From NCBI GenBank assembly GCA_902541515.1, contig CACBRD010000002.1:1-64000 (forward strand): a DNA stretch of 64,000 nucleotides, given 5' to 3'. The notes beneath the pieces are model-generated. The model worked only from the letters and a program-made list of their open reading frames with translations. It had not been told where the DNA came from and did not search any database. The stretch comes from an uncultured Pelagibacteraceae bacterium. GTDB lineage: Bacteria > Pseudomonadota > Alphaproteobacteria > Pelagibacterales > Pelagibacteraceae. Of the stretch, positions 27,735 to 38,095 are shown piece by piece (position 1 is the first letter of the stretch; every line of letters begins with the position of its first letter). The position numbers and the translations under genes are program-made.

Positions 27735-30122
27735 TTATTTATTGAACGGTTTAATCAATAGTATTAAAGAGGGAAGCAATGTTAAAACCGAGACCATTGC
27801 CAACAACATCGCTAGTCCAGTAAAAATACCAAAATAGATTGTGGGTATAAATTTTGACAAAACTAATATTGAGAATCCAAAAACTATTGTTATAGAGGTA
27901 TTTAAAATTGCTTTGCCAACTGTTGAGTGGCACAAAATTAGAGTTTTATTATAATCTTTTGAGATAATAAATTCTTCCTTAAATCTGTAAATATAATGAA
28001 TACTATTATCAACAGCTATTCCAATTGTAATTGCGGCTATTGTGATAGTCATCATATCCAATGGAATACCAAGTAATCCTATAATTCCTAATATAAAAAA
28101 AGCTGCTATAAAGTTTGGTACTACACCAATTAGAGAAAGCTTAATATTTTTGAATAAGATTATAAACATTCCAAATATTCCTATCATTACTAAACCTAAA
28201 GTTAGTATTTGAGATTTAAAAAGACTTTGGAGCAAGTTATTAAATAAAATTAAAACACCACCAAGTCTGAACTCACTTTCTTTAAAACCCAATTCATTTT
28301 TTAAGTCATAATTAATTTTTTTTATGAGATCGTTTCTTCTTAAATTTTCTTGGGAGTCAATAATTCTTAGATTAATTCTTGCCTCATTATCTTTTATAGA
28401 GATATATGGATCAATTATTTCAGTCTTAATACTTTCAGGTATTTTTGAATAAAGGACACCCATTTCTAATGTTCCCAAAGGTTTATTATTATTTAGCATT
28501 GTTGCTACATCAATGATTGATGAAAACGATAAAACTTTTCCAACTTGAGGTAAATTATCTAGATAGTTATGAACTGATGAAATTTTATCTATTTTATCTT
28601 TGGTAAACCAATATTTATCATCATTTTCATTTTCTTCATTTCCCCAATCTTCAAAATCGTCCTCTTCATCAGTTTTTTTAATTTCTTTCTCTGGAAACTT
28701 TAAAATTACTTCAAGTGGAGTTGTTCCACCTAATTTTTCGTCTATAAGTTTCATGCCTTTATAGATTTCAGTTTTTTTACTGAAATAATTTATGAAACTA
28801 TTTTCAACTTCTAGTTTGCTTATGCCAATTAAACTAAGAATGATTATTAAAATAGTTAAATTAAAAATTACCTTTTGATTATTAAGAGAAATTTGTGCAA
28901 AGAAAGAGGTAATTTTAGACTCCTCTTGTTTTTTTAAGAATATCTTCTCTTCTGGCATAAAATTTATTAAAGATGGAAGCAAAGTAAACGTAATAATAAA
29001 TGATGTAATTAATCCCAAGGTCATCATCCAACCAAAATCAATAATTGGTTTAATTTCACTGAAGATCAAAGACAAAAAAGCGATAATAGTTGTTAAAGCA
29101 GTGTATAAAATTGGCCAAAACATTTTACTAGTTGTTAAAGTAATCAGCTCAATGATTTTTTTGTTAGGATGAATTTCTTTAATTTGCAAAAATCTTGTGC
29201 TCATATGAATATTCATTGCCATTGTTAAAATTAACATTAATGCAATGAAGTTTGAGGAAATAACTGTAACTTTCCAACCCAATAACCCGAGCAGGCCTGT
29301 CATGATTATTACTGAAAAGAAACAACTACTTATTGGTACTATAATCCAAATTAGTTTTCTAAATACAAACCATAGTGTTGCGATAATGAATAACAAAACA
29401 CCTAATCCAAAAACCACTATGTCACTTTTAATAAAAGTCATCATATCGTCAGCAATCATAGGAATCCCACCTAAATTTATTTTTCCTATATTATTGTAAC
29501 TTTTAATGACATCCCTGATTTCAAGAATATTTTGATGATTTTGTTTTTTTATTAAGTCTTTATGAGCTTCAATCTCTTCTTTTGTTTTAATAGAAATATT
29601 TTCTATGGGTTTTTTATTTTTAATATTAACTATGATTCCAGAAGTTTTCCCATCCTCGCTAATAACAAAATTTCTAAATACGGGACTACTTAAAATTTCG
29701 TTAAATCCTCTTTCTTTATCTATATCCTCATCTTTTAAAGTCTTAAAATTTTCTAATCTCTCTTGCAAAGGTGCATCCGAATTATTTAATAAAGGAATAT
29801 CTAAAAGGGTAATGACACTATGGACCCAGTTTAAACTTTGGATTTTGTATTTTAAACTGAGAAGGTTGTTTATAGAAACATCAGAGATCATTTCTTCGTT
29901 AGGTGTATAAGTTAGTATTAAAAATTCTTTTGAACCATACCTATTTGTAATTTCTTTTAGATATTCAAGGTCTGGATCTCCTTCAATAAGTAATGTCTCT
30001 GATGAGGCGTCTAATTTAAAATCTTTGGAATAATAACCAAAAGTAAATAGAGCTATAATTAAAAATATCAATATCGACTTTGGATTTTTAAGAATTGTAT
30101 TTTGATAAAATTGGGCAATCAT
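27735..30122 (-). CDS. RND/MMPL-family transporter (sterol-sensing/hopanoid-export-like)
   Basis: Two large periplasmic loops and 12 TM: NPKSILIFLIIALFTFGYYS...TIAAITIGIAVDNSIHYIYRFKEEF. Confidence 0.88.
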   Translation of the reverse strand: MIAQFYQNTILKNPKSILIFLIIALFTFGYYSKDFKLDASSETLLIEGDPDLEYLKEITNRYGSKEFLILTYTPNEEMISDVSINNLLSLKYKIQSLNWVHSVITLLDIPLLNNSDAPLQERLENFKTLKDEDIDKERGFNEILSSPVFRNFVISEDGKTSGIIVNIKNKKPIENISIKTKEEIEAHKDLIKKQNHQNILEIRDVIKSYNNIGKINLGGIPMIADDMMTFIKSDIVVFGLGVLLFIIATLWFVFRKLIWIIVPISSCFFSVIIMTGLLGLLGWKVTVISSNFIALMLILTMAMNIHMSTRFLQIKEIHPNKKIIELITLTTSKMFWPILYTALTTIIAFLSLIFSEIKPIIDFGWMMTLGLITSFIITFTLLPSLINFMPEEKIFLKKQEESKITSFFAQISLNNQKVIFNLTILIIILSLIGISKLEVENSFINYFSKKTEIYKGMKLIDEKLGGTTPLEVILKFPEKEIKKTDEEDDFEDWGNEENENDDKYWFTKDKIDKISSVHNYLDNLPQVGKVLSFSSIIDVATMLNNNKPLGTLEMGVLYSKIPESIKTEIIDPYISIKDNEARINLRIIDSQENLRRNDLIKKINYDLKNELGFKESEFRLGGVLILFNNLLQSLFKSQILTLGLVMIGIFGMFIILFKNIKLSLIGVVPNFIAAFFILGIIGLLGIPLDMMTITIAAITIGIAVDNSIHYIYRFKEEFIISKDYNKTLILCHSTVGKAILNTSITIVFGFSILVLSKFIPTIYFGIFTGLAMLLAMVSVLTLLPSLILLIKPFNK

Positions 30123-30143
30123 TTTACCCTTTTATATTGGAAT

Positions 30144-31562
30144 TTAGTTAATTTGAGTATCTTTAAATTTAGTAAACATTGCCTCAAACTCTAAAAATAC
30201 ATTTCCAGTTGGACCATGCCTTTGTTTACCAATAATTAATTCTGCTAGATTAGAAACCTCATTCATCTTTGCTTGCCATTCAGCATGCTCTACAGTTGCT
30301 GGTTTTGGTTCTTTATTTTCTAAATAATAAGACTCTCTATAAACAAACATTACCACATCAGCGTCTTGCTCTATTGAACCAGATTCTCTCAAATCAGATA
30401 ATTGAGGTTTTTTATTATCTCTCTGTTCTACTTGTCTTGATAATTGTGAAAGAGCAACTACAGGTATCGATAGTTCTTTTGCAATCGCTTTTAAACCTTG
30501 AGTAATTTCTGATACTTCTTGAACTCGTCCATCTTTATAATTTAAGGTTCCTCTCATTAACTGAATGTAATCAACAACAATCATATCAAGACCATGAGTC
30601 CTTTTAATTCTTCGTGCTCTATTACTCATTGCTGCAATTGTTATTGCTGGTGTTTCGTCAATATAAAGTGGAAGTTCAGATATATTTTTTGAAGTCTCTA
30701 TAAATTTGTCAAATTGTTCATCAGAAATTTTACCTCTTCTTATATCATTTGATTTAATTCTAGATTGTTCTGCTAAAATTCTAGTAGATAATTGCTCAGA
30801 TGACATTTCTAATGAAAAAAAAGCAATCGAGGATTTCTTTCCACTTTCTTGTAATTTTTGAGCTGCATTAAAAGCGATGTTAGTTGCCAGTGCTGTTTTC
30901 CCCATGCCAGGTCTTCCTGCAATAATAATCAAATCAGATTTGTGCAATCCTCCTAATCTGTCGTCTAAGTCTCTTAGTCCAGTAGGAACTCCAACTATAC
31001 CCTCATCATTTTTATAAGCAGCTGAGGCCATATCAATAGTATCTTTTAATGCCTTATCAAATTTTATAAATGAAGAACTAAAAGATCCTTTTTCAGCTAA
31101 TTTAAATAATTCTTTTTCTGAATTTTCAATTATTTGTTGTCCGCTTGTATCAAGATCACCTAATTTTGCATCGTCAATGGTTTGTTCAGAAATCTTTATA
31201 AGTTCTCTTCGTACAAACATATCATAGATTATTTTTGAATACTCGATTGCTTGTCTTACAGAAGTTGAAAATTTTGTAATTTTAACTAAATATTCTGGAA
31301 CATTTAACTCATCTTTTTCATCTTCAAAATAATTTTTTAAAGTTATAGGATTAGCTAGCAATCCCTTGTAGATTAAGCTTTCTATTGCTCCAAAAATTTT
31401 TTGATGCATTGGATCATAAAAGTTATTATTTGTTATAATAATATTTATTTCATCAAAAATTTCATTTGAAACAAGTATAGATCCAATTACCGCTTGTTCA
31501 GCCTCAATATTATTTGGTAATTCCTTAAATTTATCTTTAACAATTGTAAGATTATTTTCCAC
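30144..31562 (-). CDS. dnaB: Replicative DNA helicase
   Basis: LPNNIEAEQAVIGSIL, IIAGRPGMGKTALATNIA, FFSLEMSSEQLSTRILAEQS, IVVDYIQLM. Confidence 0.97.
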   Translation of the reverse strand: MENNLTIVKDKFKELPNNIEAEQAVIGSILVSNEIFDEINIIITNNNFYDPMHQKIFGAIESLIYKGLLANPITLKNYFEDEKDELNVPEYLVKITKFSTSVRQAIEYSKIIYDMFVRRELIKISEQTIDDAKLGDLDTSGQQIIENSEKELFKLAEKGSFSSSFIKFDKALKDTIDMASAAYKNDEGIVGVPTGLRDLDDRLGGLHKSDLIIIAGRPGMGKTALATNIAFNAAQKLQESGKKSSIAFFSLEMSSEQLSTRILAEQSRIKSNDIRRGKISDEQFDKFIETSKNISELPLYIDETPAITIAAMSNRARRIKRTHGLDMIVVDYIQLMRGTLNYKDGRVQEVSEITQGLKAIAKELSIPVVALSQLSRQVEQRDNKKPQLSDLRESGSIEQDADVVMFVYRESYYLENKEPKPATVEHAEWQAKMNEVSNLAELIIGKQRHGPTGNVFLEFEAMFTKFKDTQIN

Positions 31563-31629
31563 ACTTCATCTTATGCTTAATATTATTAAATATAAATTTT
31601 AAATATCAATTGGGGAAAAGATTGTATAA

Positions 31630-32088
31630 TTATTGAATAGTCTCAGCTGACACAACTAAAATATGTATTTCTGCATCAATCTCAGAATGTAAAGATACCT
31701 TTACTTTAAATTTCCCAAGAGATTTGATTTCTTTAATTGGTTGTATCATTGATGGTGTTATGTCTAATTTTTCTTTTTCTTTAATAATTTTCGAAATTTC
31801 TGTGGGTTTTACTGAACCATATAACTCTTTATTTTCAGTCGAAAGTTTTTTAACAATAAATTCTTTTTTATTAATTTTTTCTGCTATTTTTTTTGCTTCT
31901 TGTTTTTTTTCATTATCTTTCTTGGATAACTGAGACTTTATTTTTTCAACTTGATTTATGTTTTCTTTTGAAGCATATAACGCTTTTTTATTTGCGATTA
32001 AAAAATTTCTAGCAAAACCTCTCTTCACGTCTATAATTTCTCCAATAGACCCAATTCTTTTAATGTTTTCTAGTAATATTACTTTCAT
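31630..32088 (-). CDS. rplI: 50S ribosomal protein L9
   Basis: MKVILLENIKRIGSIGEIIDVKRGFARNFLIANKKAL. Confidence 0.97.
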   Translation of the reverse strand: MKVILLENIKRIGSIGEIIDVKRGFARNFLIANKKALYASKENINQVEKIKSQLSKKDNEKKQEAKKIAEKINKKEFIVKKLSTENKELYGSVKPTEISKIIKEKEKLDITPSMIQPIKEIKSLGKFKVKVSLHSEIDAEIHILVVSAETIQ

Positions 32089-32361
32089 TTACAACAAAGC
32101 CAAGTTTCTTGCCCTTTTTATTGATAAAGATAACTCTCTCTGTTTCTTTTGACTTACATTAGTTATTCTTGAGGGAAGAATTTTTCCATTTTCTGATACA
32201 TATCTTTTTAATAACTTAATGTTTTTATAATCAATTTTTGGAGCACCTTTAATTGACAATGGGCAATTTTTCTTAAATTTATATTTATTTGGTTGGAAAA
32301 TACTTAACTTTGCAAAATTGCTTTGTTTGTTTTTTTTATTTCCACTTTGTCTTTTAGGCAT
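32089..32361 (-). CDS. rpsR: 30S ribosomal protein S18
   Basis: [47 protein letters not shown]. Confidence 0.97.
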   Translation of the reverse strand: MPKRQSGNKKNKQSNFAKLSIFQPNKYKFKKNCPLSIKGAPKIDYKNIKLLKRYVSENGKILPSRITNVSQKKQRELSLSIKRARNLALL

Positions 32362-32363
32362 AA

Positions 32364-32717
32364 CTAATTATTAGGTTTCTCTTTTTTATCCAATTCATCT
32401 TTTTTGGAAAAAAAATCTGTTTCTAAATCAAATTTTTTTACTTTCACAGTTAAATATCTTAACAATTTTTTATCAATTGCCTCATTTTTTTCAAGTTCAC
32501 TAATTACATTTCCTTTGCCTTTAAATTTAAAGTGAATGTAGCTTCCTTTTTTATTTTTTTTTATTAAATATGATAAATTTAATAAACCCCAATTTTCAGT
32601 TTTTACTATCTCACCATCATTTTTTTCAATAATGCTTGAATATTTTTCAGTCAATTGTTTTATTTCACTTGGAGAAGTGTCTTGTCTTGCAATTATAGTA
32701 TGCTCGTATAAATTCAT
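32364..32717 (-). CDS. rpsF: 30S ribosomal protein S6
   Basis: [19 protein letters not shown]...[24 protein letters not shown]; first gene of rpsF-rpsR-rplI. Confidence 0.96.
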   Translation of the reverse strand: MNLYEHTIIARQDTSPSEIKQLTEKYSSIIEKNDGEIVKTENWGLLNLSYLIKKNKKGSYIHFKFKGKGNVISELEKNEAIDKKLLRYLTVKVKKFDLETDFFSKKDELDKKEKPNN

Positions 32718-32803
32718 TTAGTTTTTTAATAAAAAATGAGGATATACTATTATAAATCTTTAATTACAATAGCAAAAACAATAAAAAAAATAGGTTTTTT
32801 TAG

Positions 32804-33730
32804 ATGTTTTCACTAGTATTCCCAGGACAAGGTTCCCAAACAATTGGAATGGGAAAAGATTTTTTTGAAAACTATGATTTAGTAAAAGATCTTTTTAAGG
32901 AGGCTGACGAGTCATTGGGTATCAGTCTATCAAAAATAATTTTAGAGGGACCGAAAGACGAATTAGATCTTACTGTAAATACTCAGCCAGCAATATTTCT
33001 CATAAGCTACTCAATTTTTCAGGTAATGAAAAAAGAATTCAATGTGAATCTTGATAATGCAAAATATTTTGCTGGCCATTCACTAGGAGAATATTCAGCT
33101 TTATGTGCTGCCAATTATCTGAGTTTTTCAGATACTATTAAACTTTTAAAAATTAGGGGTGATGCAATGCAAAATGCTGTCCCAAAAGGAGAGGGCGGTA
33201 TGTTGGCTGTTTTAGGTTCAAAAGTTGAAATAATAGAAGATCTTTTAAGTGAAAATAAGAATTATTTTATAGCACAAATTGCAAATGATAATTCTGAGGG
33301 TCAGATTGTTTTAAGTGGAAGAAATAGTGACATAGAAAAATTAATCCAAGTTTTAAAATCCAAAAATGTTAAAAATGTGAAATTACCAGTTAGCGCTCCT
33401 TTTCATTGTAAGCTAATGAGTAATGCCACTGCAATTATGAGAAATGAAATTCAAAGAATGAGTTTTCAAGAATCAAAAAATAAGTTGATATCAAATGTGA
33501 CAGCAAAAGAAATTTCAAATAAGGAAGAGCTTAAAACGCTATTAATTGAACAAATAGAGAATAGAGTTAGATGGAGAGAAAGTGTAAATCATATGATTAA
33601 TAATGGAGTAAATCATTTCATTGAGATTGGACCTGGAAAAGTATTAACAGGTTTAATAAAAAGGATAGATAAGAACGTAAAAATTAATACAATTAATTCC
33701 GAGAGTGATATAAAAGATTTAAAGTTATGA
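32804..33730 (+). CDS. fabD: Malonyl-CoA:ACP S-malonyltransferase
   Basis: FPGQGSQTIGMGKDF, FAGHSLGEYSALCAA. Confidence 0.97.
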   Translation: MFSLVFPGQGSQTIGMGKDFFENYDLVKDLFKEADESLGISLSKIILEGPKDELDLTVNTQPAIFLISYSIFQVMKKEFNVNLDNAKYFAGHSLGEYSALCAANYLSFSDTIKLLKIRGDAMQNAVPKGEGGMLAVLGSKVEIIEDLLSENKNYFIAQIANDNSEGQIVLSGRNSDIEKLIQVLKSKNVKNVKLPVSAPFHCKLMSNATAIMRNEIQRMSFQESKNKLISNVTAKEISNKEELKTLLIEQIENRVRWRESVNHMINNGVNHFIEIGPGKVLTGLIKRIDKNVKINTINSESDIKDLKL

Positions 33731-34464
33731 TTGATTTAAGAAATAAGAATATCATTGTAACCGGTGCATCAGGTGGAATAGGTAACGCAATAGTAAAAAA
33801 ATTATGTGAGTTTGAAGCAAATGTGTTAGCTACAGGAACAAAAACTGAAAAATTAGAGGAATTAAAGTCAAACATTAAAAATGTAAAAATTTTAACTTTT
33901 GACATTTCCAAAAGTGAAAAAATTGAGGAATTTATTGAAAATGCCACAACACAACTTGATGGCAAACTAGATTGTATTGTAAATAACGCAGGATTGACCC
34001 AAGATAATTTGGCTATTCGTATGAGCTTAGATGAGTGGAAAAAAGTAATTGATATAAATTTAACATCTACTTTTCTCTTGAGTAAATTTGCCATTAAAAA
34101 AATGCTTAAAAATAAATCAGGAAAAATTGTAAATATCACATCTGTTGTTGGACATACTGGAAATTTAGGCCAAGCAAACTATACAGCATCAAAAGCGGGT
34201 ATAGTTGCTATGTCAAAAAGTTTAGCTATTGAGTATGCCAAAAAGAATATTAATGTTAATTGTATTTCGCCAGGTTTCATTAAAACAGCTATGACAGATA
34301 AGCTGGATCAAAAATTTAAAGAATTAATCATATCTAAAATACCATCTGCAAGATTAGGAGAGCCCACAGATATCGCAAATGCAGTTCTTTTTTTAGCCTC
34401 TGATCAATCAAATTACATTAATGGTGAAACAATTCATATTAATGGAGGCATGTATATGGCTTGA
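33727..34464 (+). CDS. fabG: 3-oxoacyl-[ACP] reductase
   Basis: VTGASGGIGNAIVKKL, NNAGLTQDNLAIRM, YTASKAGIVAMSKSLA; between fabD and acpP. Confidence 0.96.
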   Translation: MIDLRNKNIIVTGASGGIGNAIVKKLCEFEANVLATGTKTEKLEELKSNIKNVKILTFDISKSEKIEEFIENATTQLDGKLDCIVNNAGLTQDNLAIRMSLDEWKKVIDINLTSTFLLSKFAIKKMLKNKSGKIVNITSVVGHTGNLGQANYTASKAGIVAMSKSLAIEYAKKNINVNCISPGFIKTAMTDKLDQKFKELIISKIPSARLGEPTDIANAVLFLASDQSNYINGETIHINGGMYMA

Positions 34465-34512
34465 CAAACCAGGTTTTTAAACTATTAACAATTTAAACAA
34501 TAAAGGATCAAT

Positions 34513-34752
34513 ATGTCAGAAGATGTTTCAAGTAAGGTTAAAAAAATTGTTGCCGATCACCTAGGTATTGATGAGGCTAAGGTAACAGAGGAGTCGAGCT
34601 TTATAGACGACTTAGGAGCAGATAGTTTAGATACAGTTGAGTTAGTTATGGCTTTTGAAGAAGAGTTTGGCTCAGAGATTTCTGATAGCGAAGCTGAAAA
34701 AATTTTAACAGTTGGTGATGCTGTAAAATTTATTGAAGGAAAAGCAAATTAG
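34513..34752 (+). CDS. acpP: Acyl carrier protein
   Basis: [23 protein letters not shown] phosphopantetheine site. Confidence 0.98.
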   Translation: MSEDVSSKVKKIVADHLGIDEAKVTEESSFIDDLGADSLDTVELVMAFEEEFGSEISDSEAEKILTVGDAVKFIEGKAN

Positions 34753-34759
34753 ATTTTAA

Positions 34760-35392
34760 ATGCCCATAGATAATGATGGGGTAATGATAATCTTATCTTC
34801 TCCGTCTGGAGCAGGAAAAACCACATTAGTAAATTTACTATCAAAACTAGATAATTTCGAAATTTCTATTTCACATACAACAAGAAAGCCAAGACCTAAT
34901 GAAATCCCTAATAAGGATTATTTTTTTGTTAGTGAAGATGAGTTTAAAAGACTTATTAAAAATCAAGAATTTTTAGAATACGCAAAAGTCTTTAATAATT
35001 TTTATGGCTCAACCAGGACACCAGTCATAAATAATTTAGATAACGGAAAAAATGTACTTTTTGATATTGATTGGCAGGGAGCTGATCAAATCAAGAATAA
35101 AAAATTAGATTATAAGTTAATAACTTTTTTTATCTTACCTCCAAGCAAAAAAGAATTGTTTGAGAGGCTATCTAATAGAGACATGAAAGATAAATTAATA
35201 GCTGATGAGAGAATGAAACAATTTGAACATGATGTATTGCATTGGATAAATTATGATTATGTTGTCATCAATAATAATTTAGAGGATTGTTATGAAAAGA
35301 TCTATAACTTAATACAGGCTGAAATAAAAGATGGTTCAAAAGATTATGATAAAGATTTTATCAGAAATCATATAGAAAAACTGACTTCATAG
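34760..35392 (+). CDS. gmk: Guanylate kinase
   Basis: [30 protein letters not shown]. Confidence 0.96.
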   Translation: MPIDNDGVMIILSSPSGAGKTTLVNLLSKLDNFEISISHTTRKPRPNEIPNKDYFFVSEDEFKRLIKNQEFLEYAKVFNNFYGSTRTPVINNLDNGKNVLFDIDWQGADQIKNKKLDYKLITFFILPPSKKELFERLSNRDMKDKLIADERMKQFEHDVLHWINYDYVVINNNLEDCYEKIYNLIQAEIKDGSKDYDKDFIRNHIEKLTS

Positions 35393-36169
35393 TTTTTCGT
35401 ACTCTTCAGTTAATTTATAATAAATATCTTGGCTCAAATTATGAGGTCTTAAATTTAGATCTATATTTAGTTTATTTAGGACGTTAACATTACCTTTAAA
35501 CAATATATTAAAAGGTGTCTTTATTTTTTTTCTTCTTTGATTAAAAAAAATTCTTGTTATTTTTTCTAAGTTTTTAGAGTTTTTAAACTGATAGAAAATT
35601 TTTTTAGGTTTAAAAAATAATAATGAACTTTCAACTCTGGGTTTTGGAGAAAAACTACCAGGTTTAATATCACAGATTTTATCAATTTCTAATTTCCAAT
35701 TAGCTAATATTGTCAACCTTCCGTATTTCGATGAATTAAATTTGGATATAATTCTATTTGCTACTTCTTTCTGAAACATCAGTATTAAAGAATCAAACCA
35801 AAAACTTTTATTATCAAGATTATTAATCCATTTTGCTAATATTTCAGTTGAGATATTGTATGGTAAATTTCCAAAAACAATTAACTTATCTTTATCTAAC
35901 TTATTTTCGTCAATTTTAAGAATATCATCATTTATTATTACTATCTTAGTTTCAAATTTTTTTTTCAATAAACTCACTAAGTATTTATCTTTTTCAACCA
36001 CTAAAAGTTTTTTAGGATTATTTTTTAAAATATAAGAAGTTAGATTTCCAGTTCCTGGGCCAACTTCAAGTATTGATTTATTTTCAATTTTTATTAAGGA
36101 AACAATTTTTTCCAAAACATTTTTGTCAATTAAAAAATTTTGACCCAAACTTTTTTTTGCTTTAATCAC
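35387..36169 (-). CDS. rsmA: 16S rRNA (adenine(1518)-N6/adenine(1519)-N6)-dimethyltransferase
   Basis: [45 protein letters not shown]. Confidence 0.96.
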   Translation of the reverse strand: MIKAKKSLGQNFLIDKNVLEKIVSLIKIENKSILEVGPGTGNLTSYILKNNPKKLLVVEKDKYLVSLLKKKFETKIVIINDDILKIDENKLDKDKLIVFGNLPYNISTEILAKWINNLDNKSFWFDSLILMFQKEVANRIISKFNSSKYGRLTILANWKLEIDKICDIKPGSFSPKPRVESSLLFFKPKKIFYQFKNSKNLEKITRIFFNQRRKKIKTPFNILFKGNVNVLNKLNIDLNLRPHNLSQDIYYKLTEEYEKL

Positions 36170-37134
36170 TAACTGAGGTCTAAAAAATTTAACGCATTTA
36201 TTAAACTTTTAGGATTTGACTTATTTTTTCCCAACATCCTCTCATTTGGGCCATGGTCGGGTGAAATTCTTATAAATGGAAGTCCTAGGGTAATATTAAT
36301 AGCATCATACTCAAATAAAGTCTTTATAGGAGATAATACTTGGTCATGATACATACCGATAATTACATTAAATTTTTTTCTGTTCTCTTTTAAAAAAATT
36401 GTATCAGCTGCAAACGGTCCAAATAATCTATAATTTGATTTTATTAAAGATTTTGTTGCAGGCTTAATGATCTCATCATCTTCGTTAAAAACATCATTGC
36501 TCTCACAATGTGGATTTAATCCTGTAATTGCTATCTTCGGCCTTTGTTTAAAGTATTTTTTATAAAAATTATCTATAAGTTTTACCTTATTTCTTATTAA
36601 ATCATCATTAATTTTTTTTGAAACTTTTTTTAGAGGCAGATGTGTTGTTAAAGGGCAGACAGATAACTCTTTGTTATAAATAAGCATAGCAAAATTTTTA
36701 GTTTTTGTTTTATAAGCTAAATATTCGGTTATGCCTAAAAATTTTTTTTTTAAGAAAAATTTTTTTGATATAGGACCATTTATAAATTTATTAGTTATTT
36801 TTTTATTTAAAATTTGAATAGCGATTTCAAATGATTTTTCAATATAGATATTGGATTTATCAGAGATTCTTTCAAAAGGTTTTCTCTGATTAAAATTAAC
36901 ATTAATCAAATTAATTTTTTTATTATCAAAGTTATATTTTTTTAAGTTTGAGAAATCAATTAATCTTATTTTTTTATTCACATTAAGTTTTCTCATTTGT
37001 AGTTCAATTAATTTTTTGGAAGCAATTATAATGATTGGACTTTGATATTTCTTATATTTAAGTGCTTTAAAAAAAATTTCAGAGAAAATACTATTTGGTT
37101 CTCCAGCAACTATAATTATAGGTTTATAAACCAT
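36169..37134 (-). CDS. pdxA: 4-hydroxythreonine-4-phosphate dehydrogenase
   Basis: GITEYLAYKT, ITGLNPHCESNDVFNEDDEIIKPA, GMYHDQVLSPIKTLFEYDAINITLGLPFIRISPDHG. Confidence 0.93.
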   Translation of the reverse strand: MVYKPIIIVAGEPNSIFSEIFFKALKYKKYQSPIIIIASKKLIELQMRKLNVNKKIRLIDFSNLKKYNFDNKKINLINVNFNQRKPFERISDKSNIYIEKSFEIAIQILNKKITNKFINGPISKKFFLKKKFLGITEYLAYKTKTKNFAMLIYNKELSVCPLTTHLPLKKVSKKINDDLIRNKVKLIDNFYKKYFKQRPKIAITGLNPHCESNDVFNEDDEIIKPATKSLIKSNYRLFGPFAADTIFLKENRKKFNVIIGMYHDQVLSPIKTLFEYDAINITLGLPFIRISPDHGPNERMLGKNKSNPKSLINALNFLDLS

Positions 37135-38095
37135 ATATTACGAAGTCTTTTTTAAGTTTATTAAAATACATACTTGAAAATTGATCTAGTTGATTATTCA
37201 CTTTAAATTTTACAACCTCTTTTACTTTTTCATCTAAATTTAACTCGGATACATACTCCTTTTCATTTTCAATCTTAATTATTATAAAACCCAAAGAAGT
37301 TCTAATAGGTTTTGATAATTCACCAGATTGTAATTTAGAAATAAATTTCTTGATATTTGGGTTTAAACTATCTTCTTTTACCCAACCTATAAGTCCACCA
37401 TTAGAGGCCGAGTCAGAAATACTATGAATCAAAGCTGTTTCTTTAAATCCTATTTTTTCAATATCTAAAAGAATTTTTCTATATTTTTTTTCGAATTCAT
37501 TATTGTTAGTTACATCAAAGATAATTTCTGACATCAAAAGCTCTCTTCGCTTTTTTTTTAAAGAGTCCCTTAAAACTTGATTTCTAATTTTTTCTTTATC
37601 TATAACAACTTTTTTGTTAAATTTTTGATAAATTATATCATTCCAAAGTAATTCTATAATTAATTTTTCTTTAACAACTTCATAACTTAGATTGTTGTTT
37701 TTTAAAAAAGCTTCAAAATTTTCTAAGGAATTGATACCAATCTTAGAATATTTATTTTTGATGGAATTTAAAATAAATTTATCATCAACTTTCAATTCTT
37801 TTACATAATTCAGTATTTCTATCTTCTTTATTTTGTCTCTCAAAATAGAATTTTTTGATATTTCAAATAATTCCGACTCACTAAGATTATTAATTTCTGG
37901 GTTAAATACTTTCAAAAATTTAATTTCTTGGTAAATATCAACAGAAGTAATTATTTCGTTATCAACTTTGAATAATATTTTATTTTCCAGTGCATATAAA
38001 ACTTTGATATTAAAAATTATTACAGATAAAATTATAGAAATTATTTTTAAACTTTTATAAAAAAACATCTTACTAATTTGCAAATTTTTGCTCAA
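37124..38095 (-). CDS. surA: SurA-like periplasmic peptidyl-prolyl isomerase / SurA N-terminal domain protein
   Basis: Signal-like N-terminus, parvulin-like NGGLIGWVKEDSLNPNIKKFISKLQSGELSKPIRTSLGFIIIKI; lptD-surA-pdxA-rsmA order. Confidence 0.85.
   Translation of the reverse strand: MSKNLQISKMFFYKSLKIISIILSVIIFNIKVLYALENKILFKVDNEIITSVDIYQEIKFLKVFNPEINNLSESELFEISKNSILRDKIKKIEILNYVKELKVDDKFILNSIKNKYSKIGINSLENFEAFLKNNNLSYEVVKEKLIIELLWNDIIYQKFNKKVVIDKEKIRNQVLRDSLKKKRRELLMSEIIFDVTNNNEFEKKYRKILLDIEKIGFKETALIHSISDSASNGGLIGWVKEDSLNPNIKKFISKLQSGELSKPIRTSLGFIIIKIENEKEYVSELNLDEKVKEVVKFKVNNQLDQFSSMYFNKLKKDFVIYGL

Noticed and set aside
32718-32803. Possible S6:S18-binding leader RNA upstream of rpsF
   Set aside because: No convincing conserved CCG-containing bulge/hairpin; the region is mostly A/T runs.
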